Below, piece after piece: positions 1 through 10,277 of a stretch of 64,000 nucleotides of DNA. The stretch lies in NCBI RefSeq assembly GCF_905171775.1, contig NC_053490.1:30760932-30824931 (forward strand), written 5' to 3'. Both the position numbers and the translations under genes were made by a program. Origin of the DNA: Rana temporaria (lineage: Eukaryota > Chordata > Amphibia > Anura > Ranidae). Position 1 is the first letter of the stretch. Every line of letters starts with the position of its first letter. A model generated the notes under the pieces. That model had not been told where the DNA came from, did not search any database, and saw only the letters and a list, made by a program, of their open reading frames with translations.

Positions 1-357
1 GGCTCTCATCGCCTCACACTGATCATGAGTGCCCTGATTACAATACAGCACCCCCAGTGCCAGCAATCAGTGCCCACCAGTGCCAGCAATCAGTGCTCAC
101 CAGGGCCACCAATCAGTGCCCACAAGTTCCCAACAATCAGTGGCTATTAGTGATGCCAGTCAGTGCTGGCTATCGGTGTTGCCTATCAGTGTTCCCCATC
201 AGTGCCGCCTATCCGTGCCACCTAACAGTGCCCACCAGTGCCTCCTATCAGTGCCCACCAGTGCCACCTATCAGTACCCATAAGTGTGGCATATTAGTGC
301 CTCTTCAGTGCACATAAGTGCCACCTCATCAGTGCTGCCTTATCAGCGCACATCAGT
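1..357. repeat. Minisatellite of CAGTGCCACCTATCAGTGCC type
   Basis: Irregular tandem copies of short units built from CAGTGCC, CACCTATCAG and CACCAGTGCC. The same motif family forms the array at 14445-14715, and both arrays end with a GTGAAGGA or ATGAAGGA tail. Open frames across it are translated repeat, not genes. Confidence 0.85.
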
Positions 358-402
358 GAAGGAAAAAAAAGACTTATTTACAAAATTTACTGACAGAAAC
401 GA

Positions 403-967
403 ATGCCGCGTACACACGAGCATTTTTCGGCATGAAAAAAACTGACGTTTTTAAAAACGTCATTTAAAATGATCGTGTGTGGGCTTCATATCGTTTTTCG
501 GCTTCTGAAAAACAACAAAAAAATTATTCGAACATGCTGCATTTTTTCATGTCGTTTTAAAAAATGTTGTTTTTTGGGTTGTAAAAAATGATCGTGTGTG
601 GGCAAAAACAAAATTTTAAACCTGCGCATGCTCAGAAGCAAGTTATGAGATGGGAGAGCTCGTTCAGGTAAAACTACCATTCATAATGGAGTAAGCACAT
701 TCATCACGCTGTAACAGACAGAAAAGCGCAAATCGTCTTTTCCTAACAAGGAATCAGCTAAAAGCAGCCCAAAGGCGAATAGAACTTCCCCTTTAGAGTG
801 CCGTCGTACGTGTTGTACGTCACCGCGCTTTGTTCATCATTTTTCTAAAACGATGGTGTGTGGGCAACATCGTTTTTAATGATGAAGTTGGAAAAACTTA
901 GTTTTTTGGACATGCTAAAAAACAATGTTTTTTTTCATGCCGAAAAACGATCGTGTGTACGCGGCAT
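403..967. mobile_element. PIF/Harbinger-like MITE, copy 1
   Basis: Perfect 17-bp inverted termini, ATGCCGCGTACACACGA at 403 and its complement ending at 967. The interior is about 80-90% similar to the copy at 49337-49903, including the shared CCGTCGTACGTGTTGTACGTCACCG core, read here as two segments near 790-825. Flanking triplets are GAA and TAA, consistent with a decayed TWA duplication. No coding capacity. Confidence 0.85.
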
Positions 968-1295
968 AAGAAAACTATTTTCTTTTTGTAAAAAATGTAA
1001 AACCCAGCAGTGATTAAATACCACCAAAAGAAATCTCTAGTTGTGTGAAGAAAAATATAAAAATCTCACATGGTTGCAGTGTAGCATGACCGCGCAATTG
1101 TCATTCAAAGTGTGACAGCGCTGAAAGGGCAGGAAGGGGGTGAAAGTGCCCAGTAGGCAAGTGGGTGAAAAAAAGTGCCTAATCTTGTCATCCAAAAAGG
1201 AGCGGGTGCTTCTTTTTGGGAGACAAATGCGCGTCGGGGTAGCCCATTGAAGTGAAAGCGCTGCCCTATGCGCAACAGGCATGAAAATCACGCTT

Positions 1296-1500
1296 TAAAG
1301 TCAGGAGTGGGGAAACGAGCTACAAAACACAGTGAATACAAATTTATATACAATATGGATTCCCGACTACTTTCTCTCCAGGTTACAGGGGTCACCGGGA
1401 CAAATAGAGAGGGTGTATCTCTCTAGTGGGGACATACACAGCAGAAAAAAAAGACAGGTTCTCCAACTCTTCTCTACCAAATCAAACAAAAAATGGGAAT
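1296..1500. other. Short stretch, nothing recognised
   Basis: Between the inverted B-like element and the TTAA at 1501. Only short frames; no terminal repeats or homopolymer tail seen. Confidence 0.4.
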
Positions 1501-1628
1501 TTAACCACTTGCCGACAGCTGGCTGCCATATAACGTCTTGGGCTTTCAGTGGTGATATCTGAATACAGGCATCATTTAGATATCATTCTTTTCATCCGGC
1601 AATTCCCTTCACCGTAAGAACAATCATA

Positions 1629-1909
1629 GGCCTCGTACACACGACAGAGATTCTCGGCAGAATTCGCTGAGAAACTCGGTCAAAACCCGGATTCTGCCGA
1701 GAATCTCTGTCGTCTGTACAGTTTTGGCTCGATGGAGCCGCCGAGGAACTCGACGAGAAAATAGAGAACATGTTCTCTATTTTCTCGTTGTCCTCGCTCT
1801 TCTATGGGAGAAGCTTGCCCGCCGAGCTCCTCGGCGGCTTCATCCCAAAACTCGACGAGGAACTCGACGTGCCAAGCACGTCGAGTTCCTCTGTCGTGTG
1901 TACGGGGCC
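1629..1909. mobile_element. Harbinger-like MITE with long hairpin
   Basis: Ends GGCCTCGTACACACGACAG and CTGTCGTGTGTACGGGGCC are inverted; flanking triplet ATA at 1626-1628 and 1910-1912. The interior is a set of inverted repeats (GAGGAACTCGACG, TCTCGGCAGAATTC). Inserted in the left arm of family A copy 1. Confidence 0.8.
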
Positions 1910-2620
1910 ATAGAGGCTGTTCAGCCATTTAATCGTTCCTCCGGGGCTTCTCCTGGCTCTCCCATGCGCTAGGTGAGCCGGAAGAAGAATCTGCCGGCAC
2001 CGGAAGGTGGCCATAGAGAACACCAAGGGACAGATGGTCCCTGGCAGCAAAGCCTGAGATCCTTAATTTTTTATTTTTTTTATCTCAGCCTTTTCAGCCT
2101 GGAGGAGAGATGTGGGGTCTTATAGACCCCCACATCTCTCCTTAAAGAGGACCTGCCATGCACTATTCATATTAGTGATGCATACATTTCTTGTAAAAGC
2201 AACAAAAGTGATCAAAACATTTTTTTTTTAAAAGGGAATGTGTAAAAAAAAAAAAATGAAAAAAAAAATAAACAATAAAAATTAAAGCGCCCTGTCCCCA
2301 CGTGAAGCGAGCGCATACGTAGGTCGTGCCCGCATGTGTAAACAACGTTCAAACCACACATGTGAGGTATCACCCCGAACATTAGAGCAAGAGCAATAAT
2401 TTCAGCTCAAGACCTCCTCTGTACCTCTACTGTAAAAAAATGTAATGGTCGCCTATTGATATTTTTGGCGCCATACCACAAGTGTGCACAATTTTAAAGC
2501 GTGACAAGTGAGGTATCTATTTACTCTGCGTATCTTCATCTGTCACATTATACAAAAAAATTGCGTTTTGAACAAAAAAAGTTGTTATGACTGCCATTTT
2601 ATTCCCTAGGGTCTCTGCTA

Positions 2621-2623
2621 AAT

Positions 2624-2658
<35 letters not shown>
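2621..2658. repeat. TA microsatellite, left half
   Basis: AT-dinucleotide run inside family A. The Tc1 element at 2663 begins directly after it; the matching right half is at 7741-7812. In other family A copies a TA run lies at the same place (21378, 26398, 31637). Confidence 0.85.
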
Positions 2659-3060
2659 CATACACAGTGCCTTGCGAAAGTATTCGGCCCCCTTGAACTT
2701 TGCGACCTTTTTCCACATTTCAGGCTTCAAACATAAAGATATAAAACTGTATTTTTTTTTGAAGAATCAACAACAAGTGGGACACAATCATGACGTGGAA
2801 CGAAATTTATTGGATATTTCAAACTTTTTTTTTTAACAATTAAAAAACTGAAAAATTGGGTGTGCAAAATTATTCAGCCCCTTTACTTTCAGTGCAGCAA
2901 ACTCTCTCCAGAAGTTCAGTGAGGATCTCTGAATGATCCAATGTTGACCTAAATGACTAATGATGATAAATAGAATCCACCTGTGTGTAATCAAGTCTCC
3001 GTATAAATGCACCTGCACTGTGATAGTCTCAGAGGTCCTTTTTAAAGCGCAGAGAGCATC

Positions 3061-3450
3061 ATGAAGAACAAGGAACACACCAGGCAGGTCCGAGATACTG
3101 TTGTGGAGAAGTTTAAAGCCGGATTTGGATACAAAAAGATTTCCCAAGCTTTAAACATCCCAAGGAGCACTGTGCAAGCGATAATATTGAAATGGAAGGA
3201 GTATCCGACCACTGCAAATCTATGAAGACCTGGCCGTCCCTCTAAACTTTCAGCTCATACAAGGAGAAGACTGATCAGAGATGCAGCCAAGAGGCCCGTG
3301 ATCACTCTGGATGAACTGCAGAGATCTACAGCTGAGGTGGGAGACTCTGTCCATAGGACAACAATCAGTCGTATACTGCACAAATCTGGCCTTTATGGAA
3401 GAGTGGCAAGAAGAAAGCCATTTCTTAAAGATATCCATAAAAAGTGTCGT
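3061..3450 (+). pseudogene. Tc1 transposase, N-terminal half (paired-like DNA-binding domain)
   Basis: This half would bind the transposon's own terminal repeats. An ATG at 3061 opens a frame with the two helix-turn-helix units of Tc1 transposases: first unit around residues 8-40 (KFKAGFGYKKISQALNIP), then, after the GRPSK hook motif, a second unit up to about residue 120 (TTISRILHKSGLYGR). A TGA at 3223-3225 lies just before the GRPSK motif, where a sense codon is expected, so the frame is dead here. Known family length is about 340 residues; here the frame is cut after about 130 codons by the TTAA MITE inserted at 3451. The start was chosen because a near-copy of the same ATG-proximal DNA recurs at 5159-5212 and because the reading begins MKNKEHT, as in relatives. 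Very confident of family; clearly non-functional. Confidence 0.9.
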
Positions 3451-3454
3451 TTAA

Positions 3455-4451
3455 CCACTTAACCCCCGGACCATATTGCTGCCCAAAGACCAGAGCACAT
3501 TTTGCGATTCGGGACTGCGCCGCTTTAAATGACAATTGCGCGGTCGTGCGACGTGGCTCCCAAACAAAATTGGCGTCCTTTTTTTTTCCCACAAATAGAG
3601 CTTTCTTTTGGTGGTATTTGATCACCTCTGCAGTTTTTAGTTTTTTCGCTATAAACAAAAATAGAGCGACAATTTTGAAAAAAATGAATATTTTTTACTT
3701 TTTGCTGTAATAAATATCCCCAAAAATATATAAAAAAACGTTTTTTTTCCCTCAGTTTAGGCCGATACGTATTCTTCTACATATTTTTCGTAAAAAAAAA
3801 TCGCAATAAGCGTTTATTGATTGGTTTGCGCAAAAGTTATAGCGTTTACAAAATAGGGGGTATTTTTATGGTATTTTTATTAATATATATTTTTTTACTA
3901 GTAATGGCGGCGATCAGCGATTTTTTTCGGTACTGCGACATTATGGCGGACACTTCGGACACTTTTGACACATTTTTGGGACCATTGGCATTTTTATAGC
4001 GATCAGTGCTATAAAAATGCATTGGATTACTATAAAAATGCCACTGGCAGTGAAGGGGTTAACACTAGGGGGCGGGGAAGGGGTTAAGTATGTCCCTGGG
4101 TGTGTTCTTACTGTGGGGGGGTGGCCTCACTAGGGGAAACACTGATCCTCTGTTCATACATTGTATGAACAGAAGATCAGCATTTCCCCCCCTGACAGGA
4201 CCGAGAGCTGTGTGTTTACACACACAGCTCCCGGTCCCCGCTCTGTACCGAGCAATCGCGGGTGCCCGGCGGCGATCGAGCCCTCCGGGCACACGCACGG
4301 GAGTCGGGGGCGAGCGGTAGGGCATGCGCGCGCCTCCGGCGGCGCGCACGCGCCCCTAGTGGCCGCTCGAAGAGCCGACGTAGAGCTACGGGCTCTCGCC
4401 CAGGAGAGCCGACCTGCCGCCGTAGAATGACGGCGGCTGGTCGGCTAGTAG
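3455..4451 (+). mobile_element. TTAA MITE family B, copy in the transposase gene
   Basis: TTAA at 3451-3454 and 4452-4455. Left end CCACTTAACCCCCGGACCAT; conserved core GGTGGTATTTGATCACC near 3612-3628 shared with the copies at 9271, 12930 and 27090. The right third is a GC-rich inverted-repeat region. Removing it together with one TTAA rejoins the transposase frame at a codon boundary that fits the family, so this is a clean insertion. Confidence 0.88.
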
Positions 4452-4455
4452 TTAA

Positions 4456-5081
4456 AGTTTGCCACAAGCCACCTGGGAGACACACCAAACATGTGGAAGA
4501 AGGTGCTCTGGTCAGATGAAACCAAAATCAAACTTTTTGGCAACAATGCAAAACGTTATGTTTGGCGTAAAAGCAACACAATTCATCACCCTGAACACAC
4601 CATCCCCACTGTGAAACATGGTGGTGGCAGCATCATGGTTTGGGCCTGCTTTTCTTCAGCAGGGACAGGGAAGATGGTTAAAATTGATGGGAAGATGGAT
4701 GGAGCCAAATACAGGACCATTCTGGAAGAAAACCTGATGGAGTCTGCAAAAGACCTGAGACTGGGACGGAGATTTGGCTTCCAACAAGACAATGATCCAA
4801 AACATGAAGCAAAATCTACAATGGAATGGTTCACAAATAAACATATCCAGGTGTTAGAATGGCCAAGTCAAAGTCCAGACCTGAATCCAATCGAGAATCT
4901 GTGGAAAGAACTGAAAACTGCTGTTCACAAACGCTCTCCATCCAACCTCACTGAGCTCGAGCTGTTTTGCAAGGAGGAATGGGCAAAAATTTCAGTCTCT
5001 CGATGTGCTAAACTGATAGAGACATACCCCAAGCGACTTACAGCTGTAATCGCAGCAAAAGGTGGCGCTACAAAGTATTAA
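4456..5081 (+). pseudogene. Tc1 transposase, C-terminal catalytic half (DD34E)
   Basis: The RNase H-like catalytic core that cuts and joins transposon DNA. From the methionine at 4491 (196 residues to the stop at 5079-5081) I see the first aspartate in LWSDET at residue 9, the second in QQDNDPKH at residue 100, and the glutamate in NPIENLW at residue 135. Residues 100 and 135 are separated by 34 residues, the DD34E spacing of Tc1 transposases. A glycine-rich box (KHGGGSIMVWACF, about residues 42-54) is also present. This half carries no stop or frameshift, unlike the N-terminal half. The frame is open from 4456, and the methionine is internal to the original protein. Alone it lacks a DNA-binding domain and nuclear localisation region, so activity is unlikely. 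A chimeric product starting in the MITE is conceivable but nothing supports it. Confidence 0.93.
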
Positions 5082-5157
5082 CTTAAGGGGGCTGAATAAT
5101 TTTGCACGCCCCCTTTTTTTCAGTTTTTTATTTGTTAAAAAATTTTGAAATATCCAA

Positions 5158-5212
5158 TAACAAGGAACACACCAGGCAGGTCCGAGATACTGTTGTGGAG
5201 AAGTTTAAAGCT
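5158..5212 (+). mobile_element. Short second copy of the transposase 5' coding region
   Basis: About 52 bases repeat 3065-3117 nearly exactly (CAAGGAACACACCAGGCAGG at the start of the copy). It abuts the truncated Tc1 right end, so it comes from a rearrangement or a second Tc1 relic rather than the normal terminus. Confidence 0.8.
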
Positions 5213-5584
5213 TTACTGTAATTTTTGCGGCGCTATTCAGCCGCTAGCGGGGCGCCTCATAGACTTTGAGCGTCCTGCCAGCACAATGCTAGCGGCCCAA
5301 AAGGATAAAAAAAACGGCCGCAAAGCGCCGCTGCAGCAGCGCTTTGCTGGCGGTTCAGCACCGCTGCCCATTGATTTCAATGGGCAGGGGCGCTTTAGAA
5401 GCAGTGTGTACACCGTTCCTACAGGGCCTCAAAGATGCGGCTAGCAGGACTTTTTTGAGCATCCTGCCAGCGCACCGCTCCAGTGTGAAAGCTTTCGCAT
5501 TGGAGTGAGAAGAGAGGCTCTTTCAGGGCATTTTGCAGGCGCTATTTTGTAGCGCCTGCAAAGCACCTCAGTGTGAAAGTAGTC
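5213..5584. mobile_element. MITE with CAGTGTGAAAG ends, 5'-truncated copy
   Basis: Ends with CCTCAGTGTGAAAG at 5567-5580. GCGCTTT and CACTCCAGTGTGAAAG-type blocks match the adjacent intact element in opposite order. The left end is lost at the junction with the Tc1 duplicate. Confidence 0.6.
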
Positions 5585-5587
5585 TAA

Positions 5588-5891
5588 GACCCCTTTCACA
5601 CTGAGGCGCTTTGCAGGCGCTATAACGCAAAAAATAGCCTCTGCAGAGCGCCCTGAAAGAGTGGTTCCACTCACTCCAGTGTGAAAGCCCAAGTGCTTTC
5701 ACACTGGAGCGGTGCGCTAGATGGACATTAAAAAATTTCCTGCAAGCAGCATCTTTGAAGCGCCCCTGCCCATTGGAATCAAAGTGACACTTTGCGGCCA
5801 TTAAAAGCACCCCGCTAACGACTGAATAGTGCCGCTAAAAATAGCGGCTCTTTACTGCCAATGCCCCCACCGCCCCAGTGTGAAAGAGGCC
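5588..5891. mobile_element. Harbinger-like MITE with CCTTTCACACTG ends
   Basis: TAA at 5585-5587 and TTA at 5892-5894 flank inverted ends (GACCCCTTTCACACTGAG and CAGTGTGAAAGAGGCC). No open frame of note. The TWA triplets point to a PIF/Harbinger-type target. Confidence 0.7.
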
Positions 5892-5894
5892 TTA

Positions 5895-6180
5895 AAGTCA
5901 TCATCATGTGCGATTGTGCGTGTGTGCTAAGCAGACAGAGCCGCTGGTGATCCTACTCCCTCTCTCCCCCTGTACAGTGTCAGAGGCACTGGCGCAGCAT
6001 TGGCAGAGGACTGTATCCATTACAAGAAAACACCCCCTGCACTGCTGTGTGTCCCTGACCATCACAGTGCCACTGCCAGTGAGTGGGACCTGTATGTGTT
6101 CCACTACGTGCAGTCACTGTCTGATGTTCCATTCCACTCTGCCTTTCTGCCCAGTGCTGTGCCCATGATACACCGCACGA
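5895..6180. other. Stretch with nothing recognised
   Basis: No terminal repeats or coding signature; CA- and TG-rich. Short frames on both strands overlap and look accidental. Confidence 0.4.
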
Positions 6181-6184
6181 TTCA

Positions 6185-6670
6185 TCTGCATTTATGGGTG
6201 CTGATATTGCCACATTTATGGGTGCTGTTACCACATTTATGGGTGCTGATATTACTGCATTTAAGGGTGCTGATATTGCTGCATTTATGGGTGCTGATAT
6301 TGCTGCATTTATGGGTGCTGTTACCACATTTATGGGTGCTGATATTACTGCATTTAAGGGTGCTGATATTGCTGAATTTATGGGTGCTGATATTACTGCA
6401 TTTAAGGGTGCTGATATTGCTGCATTTATGGGTGCTGATATTGCTGCATTTATGGGTGCTGATATTGCTGCATTTAAGGGTGCTGATATTGCTGCATTTA
6501 TGGGTGCTGATATTGCTGCATTTAAGGGTGCTGATATTGCTGCATTTAAGGGTGCTGGTAAGGCCGTATTTATGAGTAATGGTAAGGCCGCAATTATGGG
6601 TGCGGATATCACTGCAATTATGGGTGCTGCTATTACTGTATTTATGGGTGCTGATATTACTGCAATCTTG
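6185..6670. repeat. 24-bp minisatellite, about 20 copies
   Basis: Tandem units of the form TTATGGGTGCTGATATTGCT plus GCAT, with TTAAGG variants. Because 24 is a multiple of three, frames stay open on both strands for up to 210 codons (an eight-residue GADIAAFM repeat on the plus strand). This is repeat structure, not a gene. Confidence 0.93.
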
Positions 6671-6956
6671 GGTGTTTTTTTTTGTTATAGTTATCTGAAA
6701 GATGGGTTTCAAATGTTTTGACAGGGGCGCAGTTTCAGTGCTTGCCATAGGCGCCATTTTCACTAGAAATGCCTCTGCTCTCGCCGTTGCACCCTCTCTC
6801 TCTCGCCGTTGCACCCTCTCTCTCTCTCACCATTGCAGCCTGGCCCCTCTCTGGCTCTCTCATGGATTTCTCTCTTTTTTTGGGCTGGTATATTAATGCT
6901 GTGGGGCTGGTATGAAATTATTTCCAGGGCTGGTTTTCACTCCCAGTCCCGCCCTG

Positions 6957-7254
6957 GTGATTATGAAAGAATGGGTTGCTATCAGTCAGGAATTGGCCCA
7001 GAAGTTGATTGAGAGCATGCTCAGTCGAATTGCAGAGGTCCTGAAAAAGAAGGGCCAACACTGCAAATACTGACTCTTTGCATAAATGTCATGTAATTGT
7101 CGATAAAAGCCTTTGAAACGCATGAAGTGCGTGTAATTATATTTCACTACATCACAGAAACAACTGAAACAAAGATCTAAAAGCAGTTTAGCAGCAAACT
7201 TTGTGAAAACTAATATTTGTGTCATTCTCAAAACTTTTGGCCACAACTGTATAT
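6957..7254 (+). pseudogene. Tail of a second Tc1-like transposase and its 3' terminal repeat
   Basis: A 38-codon frame ending in TGA at 7071-7073 reads like the C-terminus of a Tc1-type transposase (MKEWVAISQELAQKLIES, then a lysine-rich end KKKGQHCKY). It is followed by an untranslated tail and a terminus with ATTCTCAAAACTTTTGGCC at about 7223, which I recognise as the end of a fish and amphibian Tc1-like element. The DDE core and left terminus are absent. It is a different family from the element at 2663, whose terminus differs. Confidence 0.75.
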
Positions 7255-7261
7255 ATACACA

Positions 7262-7739
7262 CCGTATATACTCGAGTATAAGCCAACCCAAACATAAGCC
7301 GAGGCACCCAATTTTACCACCAAAAAATGGAAAAACGTATTGATTCGAGTAGAGGCCTAGGGGGTGGGAAATGCAGCAGCTACTGGTAAACAATGCCCAT
7401 TTGCAGCCTCCTGTGCCCATCTGCAGCCTCACTGTGCCCATTTGCAGCCTCACCTTGTTTATGGTCTCCCGCTGTCCACTGTCGGGTTTGAGCCGCGGCT
7501 ACAACAAAATGGCGTTGACTCCGAAACACTGCAGGTCACTGTTAGACCTCTAGAGGTGGATCGCCAGTGCTATCCAGACCTCTAGAGGTGGTCGCAGCAA
7601 CAGCTCAAAGCGGCCCCAGAGAGACCGGAGAACAGTAAGTGGGACCCTCACTCAAGTCACTCAAGTATAAGCCGAGAGGGGCTTTTTCAGCACAAAAAAA
7701 ATGTTCTGAAAAACTCGGCTTATACTCAAGTATATACGT
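7262..7739. mobile_element. Palindromic-ended element (CCGTATATACTCGAG ends)
   Basis: Inverted termini CCGTATATACTCGAGTATAA at about 7262 and CTTATACTCAAGTATATACG near 7719. No coding capacity. The flanks are TA-rich, so the target duplication cannot be read. Superfamily unknown to me. Confidence 0.7.
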
Positions 7740-7740
7740 G

Positions 7741-7812
7741 TGTATATATATATATATATATACATACATATATATATATCTATATATATATATGTATATA
7801 TATATAATGTTT
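7741..7812. repeat. TA microsatellite, right half
   Basis: Impure TA/TACA run that leads into the family A tail; see the left half at 2621-2658. Confidence 0.85.
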
Positions 7813-7928
7813 GGCGGTTCTGAGTAATTTTCTAGCAAAAAAATTATGATTTTTACATGTAGGAGAGAAGTGCTTGAATTTGCCTGGTGGGTAAATAGTT
7901 AATTAAAGACACTTCAGAACCAGACTCT

Positions 7929-8607
7929 GGGCTAGATTCAGATAGCCCGCCGTAACTTTGTGCGGGCGTAGCATATCTCAGATACGCCACGCCGCCATAA
8001 CTTAGTGAGGCAGGTTCTGTATTCACCAAGAACCTGCGCCCTAAGTTACGGCGGCGTAGCGTAAATCTGCCGGCGTAAGCGCGCCTAATTCAAATTGTGA
8101 AGAGGTGGGCATGTTTTATGTAAATAAAACATGACCCCACGTAAATTACGTTTTTGACTAACGGCGCATGCGCCGTCCGTCAACATAACCCAGTGCGCAT
8201 GCTCCAAATTAACCCGCAAAAAGCCAATGCTTTCGACGTGAACGTAAATTACGCACAGCCCTATTCGCGAACGACTTACGCAAACAACGTAATCAACGGA
8301 AAATTAGACGCTGGCCCGACGTCCATACTTAACATAGGATACGCCTCATATAGCAGGGGTAACTTTACGCCGGAAAAAGCCTAACGTAAACGACATAAAA
8401 AAATGCTCCGACGGAAGCACCACCTAGCGGCCAGTGTAAATATGCAACTAAGATACGCCGGCGTAAGAGACTTACGCCAGTTGGATCTTAGCCAAATTCC
8501 GGCGTATCTTGCTTTCTGAATACAGAAAAAAGATACGCCGGAGCATCCTAGAAGTTACGCGGCGTATCAATAGATACGCCAGCGTAACTTCTTTCTGAAT
8601 CTACCCC
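7929..8607. mobile_element. Palindromic MITE family D, copy 1
   Basis: Ends GGGCTAGATTCAG and CTGAATCTACCCC. The interior is rich in TACGCCGGCGTAAG-type palindromes and has CTCATATAGCAGGGGTAAC near 8346. Eleven copies of this family occur in the window. Confidence 0.88.
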
Positions 8608-9266
8608 GCTATCTGCATTTTTACTTAATCATCTATAATCATCTATTTTGCAAGTATATGTTCTGGAGTTTGCCTTTCTGATGCCGTTAAAAAAAACGAC
8701 CTCTACCAGTAGATGGCACTGCAGCCACAAGAACAGGTTGCTAATTGTAATTATTGTTCGCTAGGACTAGAGAACTGTCAATGCATTCCAACAAGAAATC
8801 AACGTGTGATGGTAACCTTGTAGTGGAGTATTTAATTATGAACTCATCGGAGAGTCAGCGTGGTGTAAAAATTGTTTTTACATCTTCGCTTTTCAGTTTG
8901 TGAATGACCCCGGATGAATAGAGTGCAGAGCTTTTGATCCAGGGTGTGTTTGTTGATTGGAGTTGTAATACTCCTGTGAGTTATGAAGCGGTGATAGATA
9001 AGCATACACAGACGTTGTAGCTGAAATAGAACAGAAGCGCTGTCACAACTGTAGCATGGTGGCCAGCGCTTTTAGGGCTTGTTCGCACATGCGGCTAACA
9101 ATACCAGGCTTCTGAAAAGTGATCCACTGTGGATCACTTTTCTTTTCAGGGGGGTATTTGACAGGCGGTCGACATATCATTTTAACCTTGAAAATGCCAA
9201 CTCACCATGCTGCAACTCCATGCATTGCATGTGGTTACAGCGCGGCCTCATGATTACGTTTGCCAT
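8608..9266. other. 660-bp stretch, largely unique
   Basis: No terminal repeats recognised before about 9070. The stretch 9072-9150 has a small hairpin (AAAAGTGATCCACTGTGG and inverse) resembling a fragment of an unknown MITE. No credible coding frame. Confidence 0.4.
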
Positions 9267-9270
9267 TTAA

Positions 9271-10277
9271 CCACTTAAGCCCCGGACCAATATGCTGCTA
9301 AATGCCCAAAGGCGTTTTTACAATTCGGCACTGCGTCGCTTTAACAGACAATTGCGCGCTCGTGCGACGTGGCTCCCAAACAAAATTGGCGTCCTTTTTT
9401 TCCCACAAATAGAGCTTTCTTTTGGTGGTATTTGATCACCTCTGCGGTTTTTATTTTTTGCGCTATAAACAAAAATAGAGCGACAATTTTGAAAAAAATT
9501 CAATATTTTTTACTTTTTGCTGTAATAAATATCCCCCAAAAATATCAAAAAAAAAAAAAAAAAAAAAATTTTTCCTCAGTTTAGGCCGATACGTATTCTT
9601 CTACCTATTTTTGGTAAACAAAAACGCAATAAGCGTTTATTGATTGGTTTGCGCAAAATTTATAGCGTTTACAAAATAGGGGATAGTTTTATTGCATTTT
9701 TATTAATTATTATTTTTTTACTACTAATGGCGGCGATCAGCAATTTTTTTCGTGACTGCGACATTATGGCGGACACTTCGGACAATTTTGACACATTTTT
9801 GGGACCATTGTCATTTTCACAGCGAAAAATGCATTAAAAATGCATTGTTTACTGTGAAAATGACAATTGCAGTTTGGGAGTTAACCACAGGGGCCGCTGA
9901 AGGGGTTATGAATGACCTCATCTGTATTTCTAACTGTAGGGGGGTGTGGCTGTAGGTGTGACGTCATCGATTGTGATTCCCTATATAAGGGAACACACGA
10001 TTGATGATGGTGCCACAGTGAAGAACGGGGAAGCCGTGTTTACATACGGCTCTCCCCGTTCTTCAGCTCCAGGGAGCGATCGCGACGGAGCGGCTATAGC
10101 GTTTATAGCCGCGCCGTCGTCCCGGATCGCTCCCCGAGGGAATCCGCCCGCCGCACGCAGCGGGGGGGTCCCGATCGGACCCCCAACCCGCGTCTAGGCA
10201 GGGACGTATATATACGTCCTTCTGCCTGTCCGTGCCATTTTGCGGACGTAAATAGTCGTGCGGCGGGCGTTAAGGGG
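9271..10277 (+). mobile_element. TTAA MITE family B, copy 3
   Basis: TTAA at 9267-9270 and 10278-10281. Left end CCACTTAAGCCCCGGACC; core GGTGGTATTTGATCACC near 9424; right third GC-rich with an inverted repeat around GAACGGGGAAGCCGTG at 10023. Non-coding. Confidence 0.88.

Larger units (their letters stand above)
1..1165 (-). mobile_element. TTAA-type MITE, family B-like, inverted, with internal array
   Basis: Read on the minus strand, the part near 1020-1120 matches the conserved core of family B (GGTGGTATTTAATCAC near 1017-1032 and GAATGACAATTGCGCGG near 1090-1106), also seen at 3455, 9271, 12930 and 27090. The left part is a minisatellite and a Harbinger-like MITE sits at 403-967. The window edge cuts the element. 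Its right limit is uncertain because no clean TTAA end was found. Confidence 0.5.
2663..5157 (+). mobile_element. Tc1-like DNA transposon, split by a TTAA MITE
   Basis: Preceded by a TA at 2661-2662. The left terminal repeat starts CACAGTGCCTTGCGAAAG and has an inner repeat (TGCAAAATTATTCAGCCCC near 2864-2882) whose inverse lies at 5088-5108, the usual two-part inverted repeat of Tc1 elements. The right terminus is truncated at 5157, just after the ATATCCAATAA box, so the distal terminal repeat is missing. Transposase lies at 3061-3450 and 4456-5081, broken by the MITE at 3455-4451. Confidence 0.9.
1505..7898 (+). mobile_element. TTAA MITE family A, copy 1, expanded by nested insertions
   Basis: TTAA at 1501-1504 and 7899-7902. 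The left end has CCACTTGCCGAC; the right end has the family A tail (AATGTTTGGCGGTTCTGAG near 7807, then TTTTACATGTAGGAGAGAAG). Left-arm sequence at 1910-2620 matches the uninterrupted copy at 10422-11718 (rounded hairpin near 2100-2145, CACATGTGAGGTAT near 2357). The family's internal TA repeat at about 2621 continues at 7741-7812, so everything between is inserted. TTAA duplication and CCACTTG ends suggest a piggyBac-type origin; that is inference. Confidence 0.75.

Noticed and set aside
6182..6814. 210-codon frame with GADIAAFM-type or NISTHKCS-type repeats
   Set aside because: Pure translation of a 24-bp minisatellite; open in several frames on both strands.
7605..7838. Tyrosine/isoleucine-rich small protein
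   Set aside because: Translated TA microsatellite.
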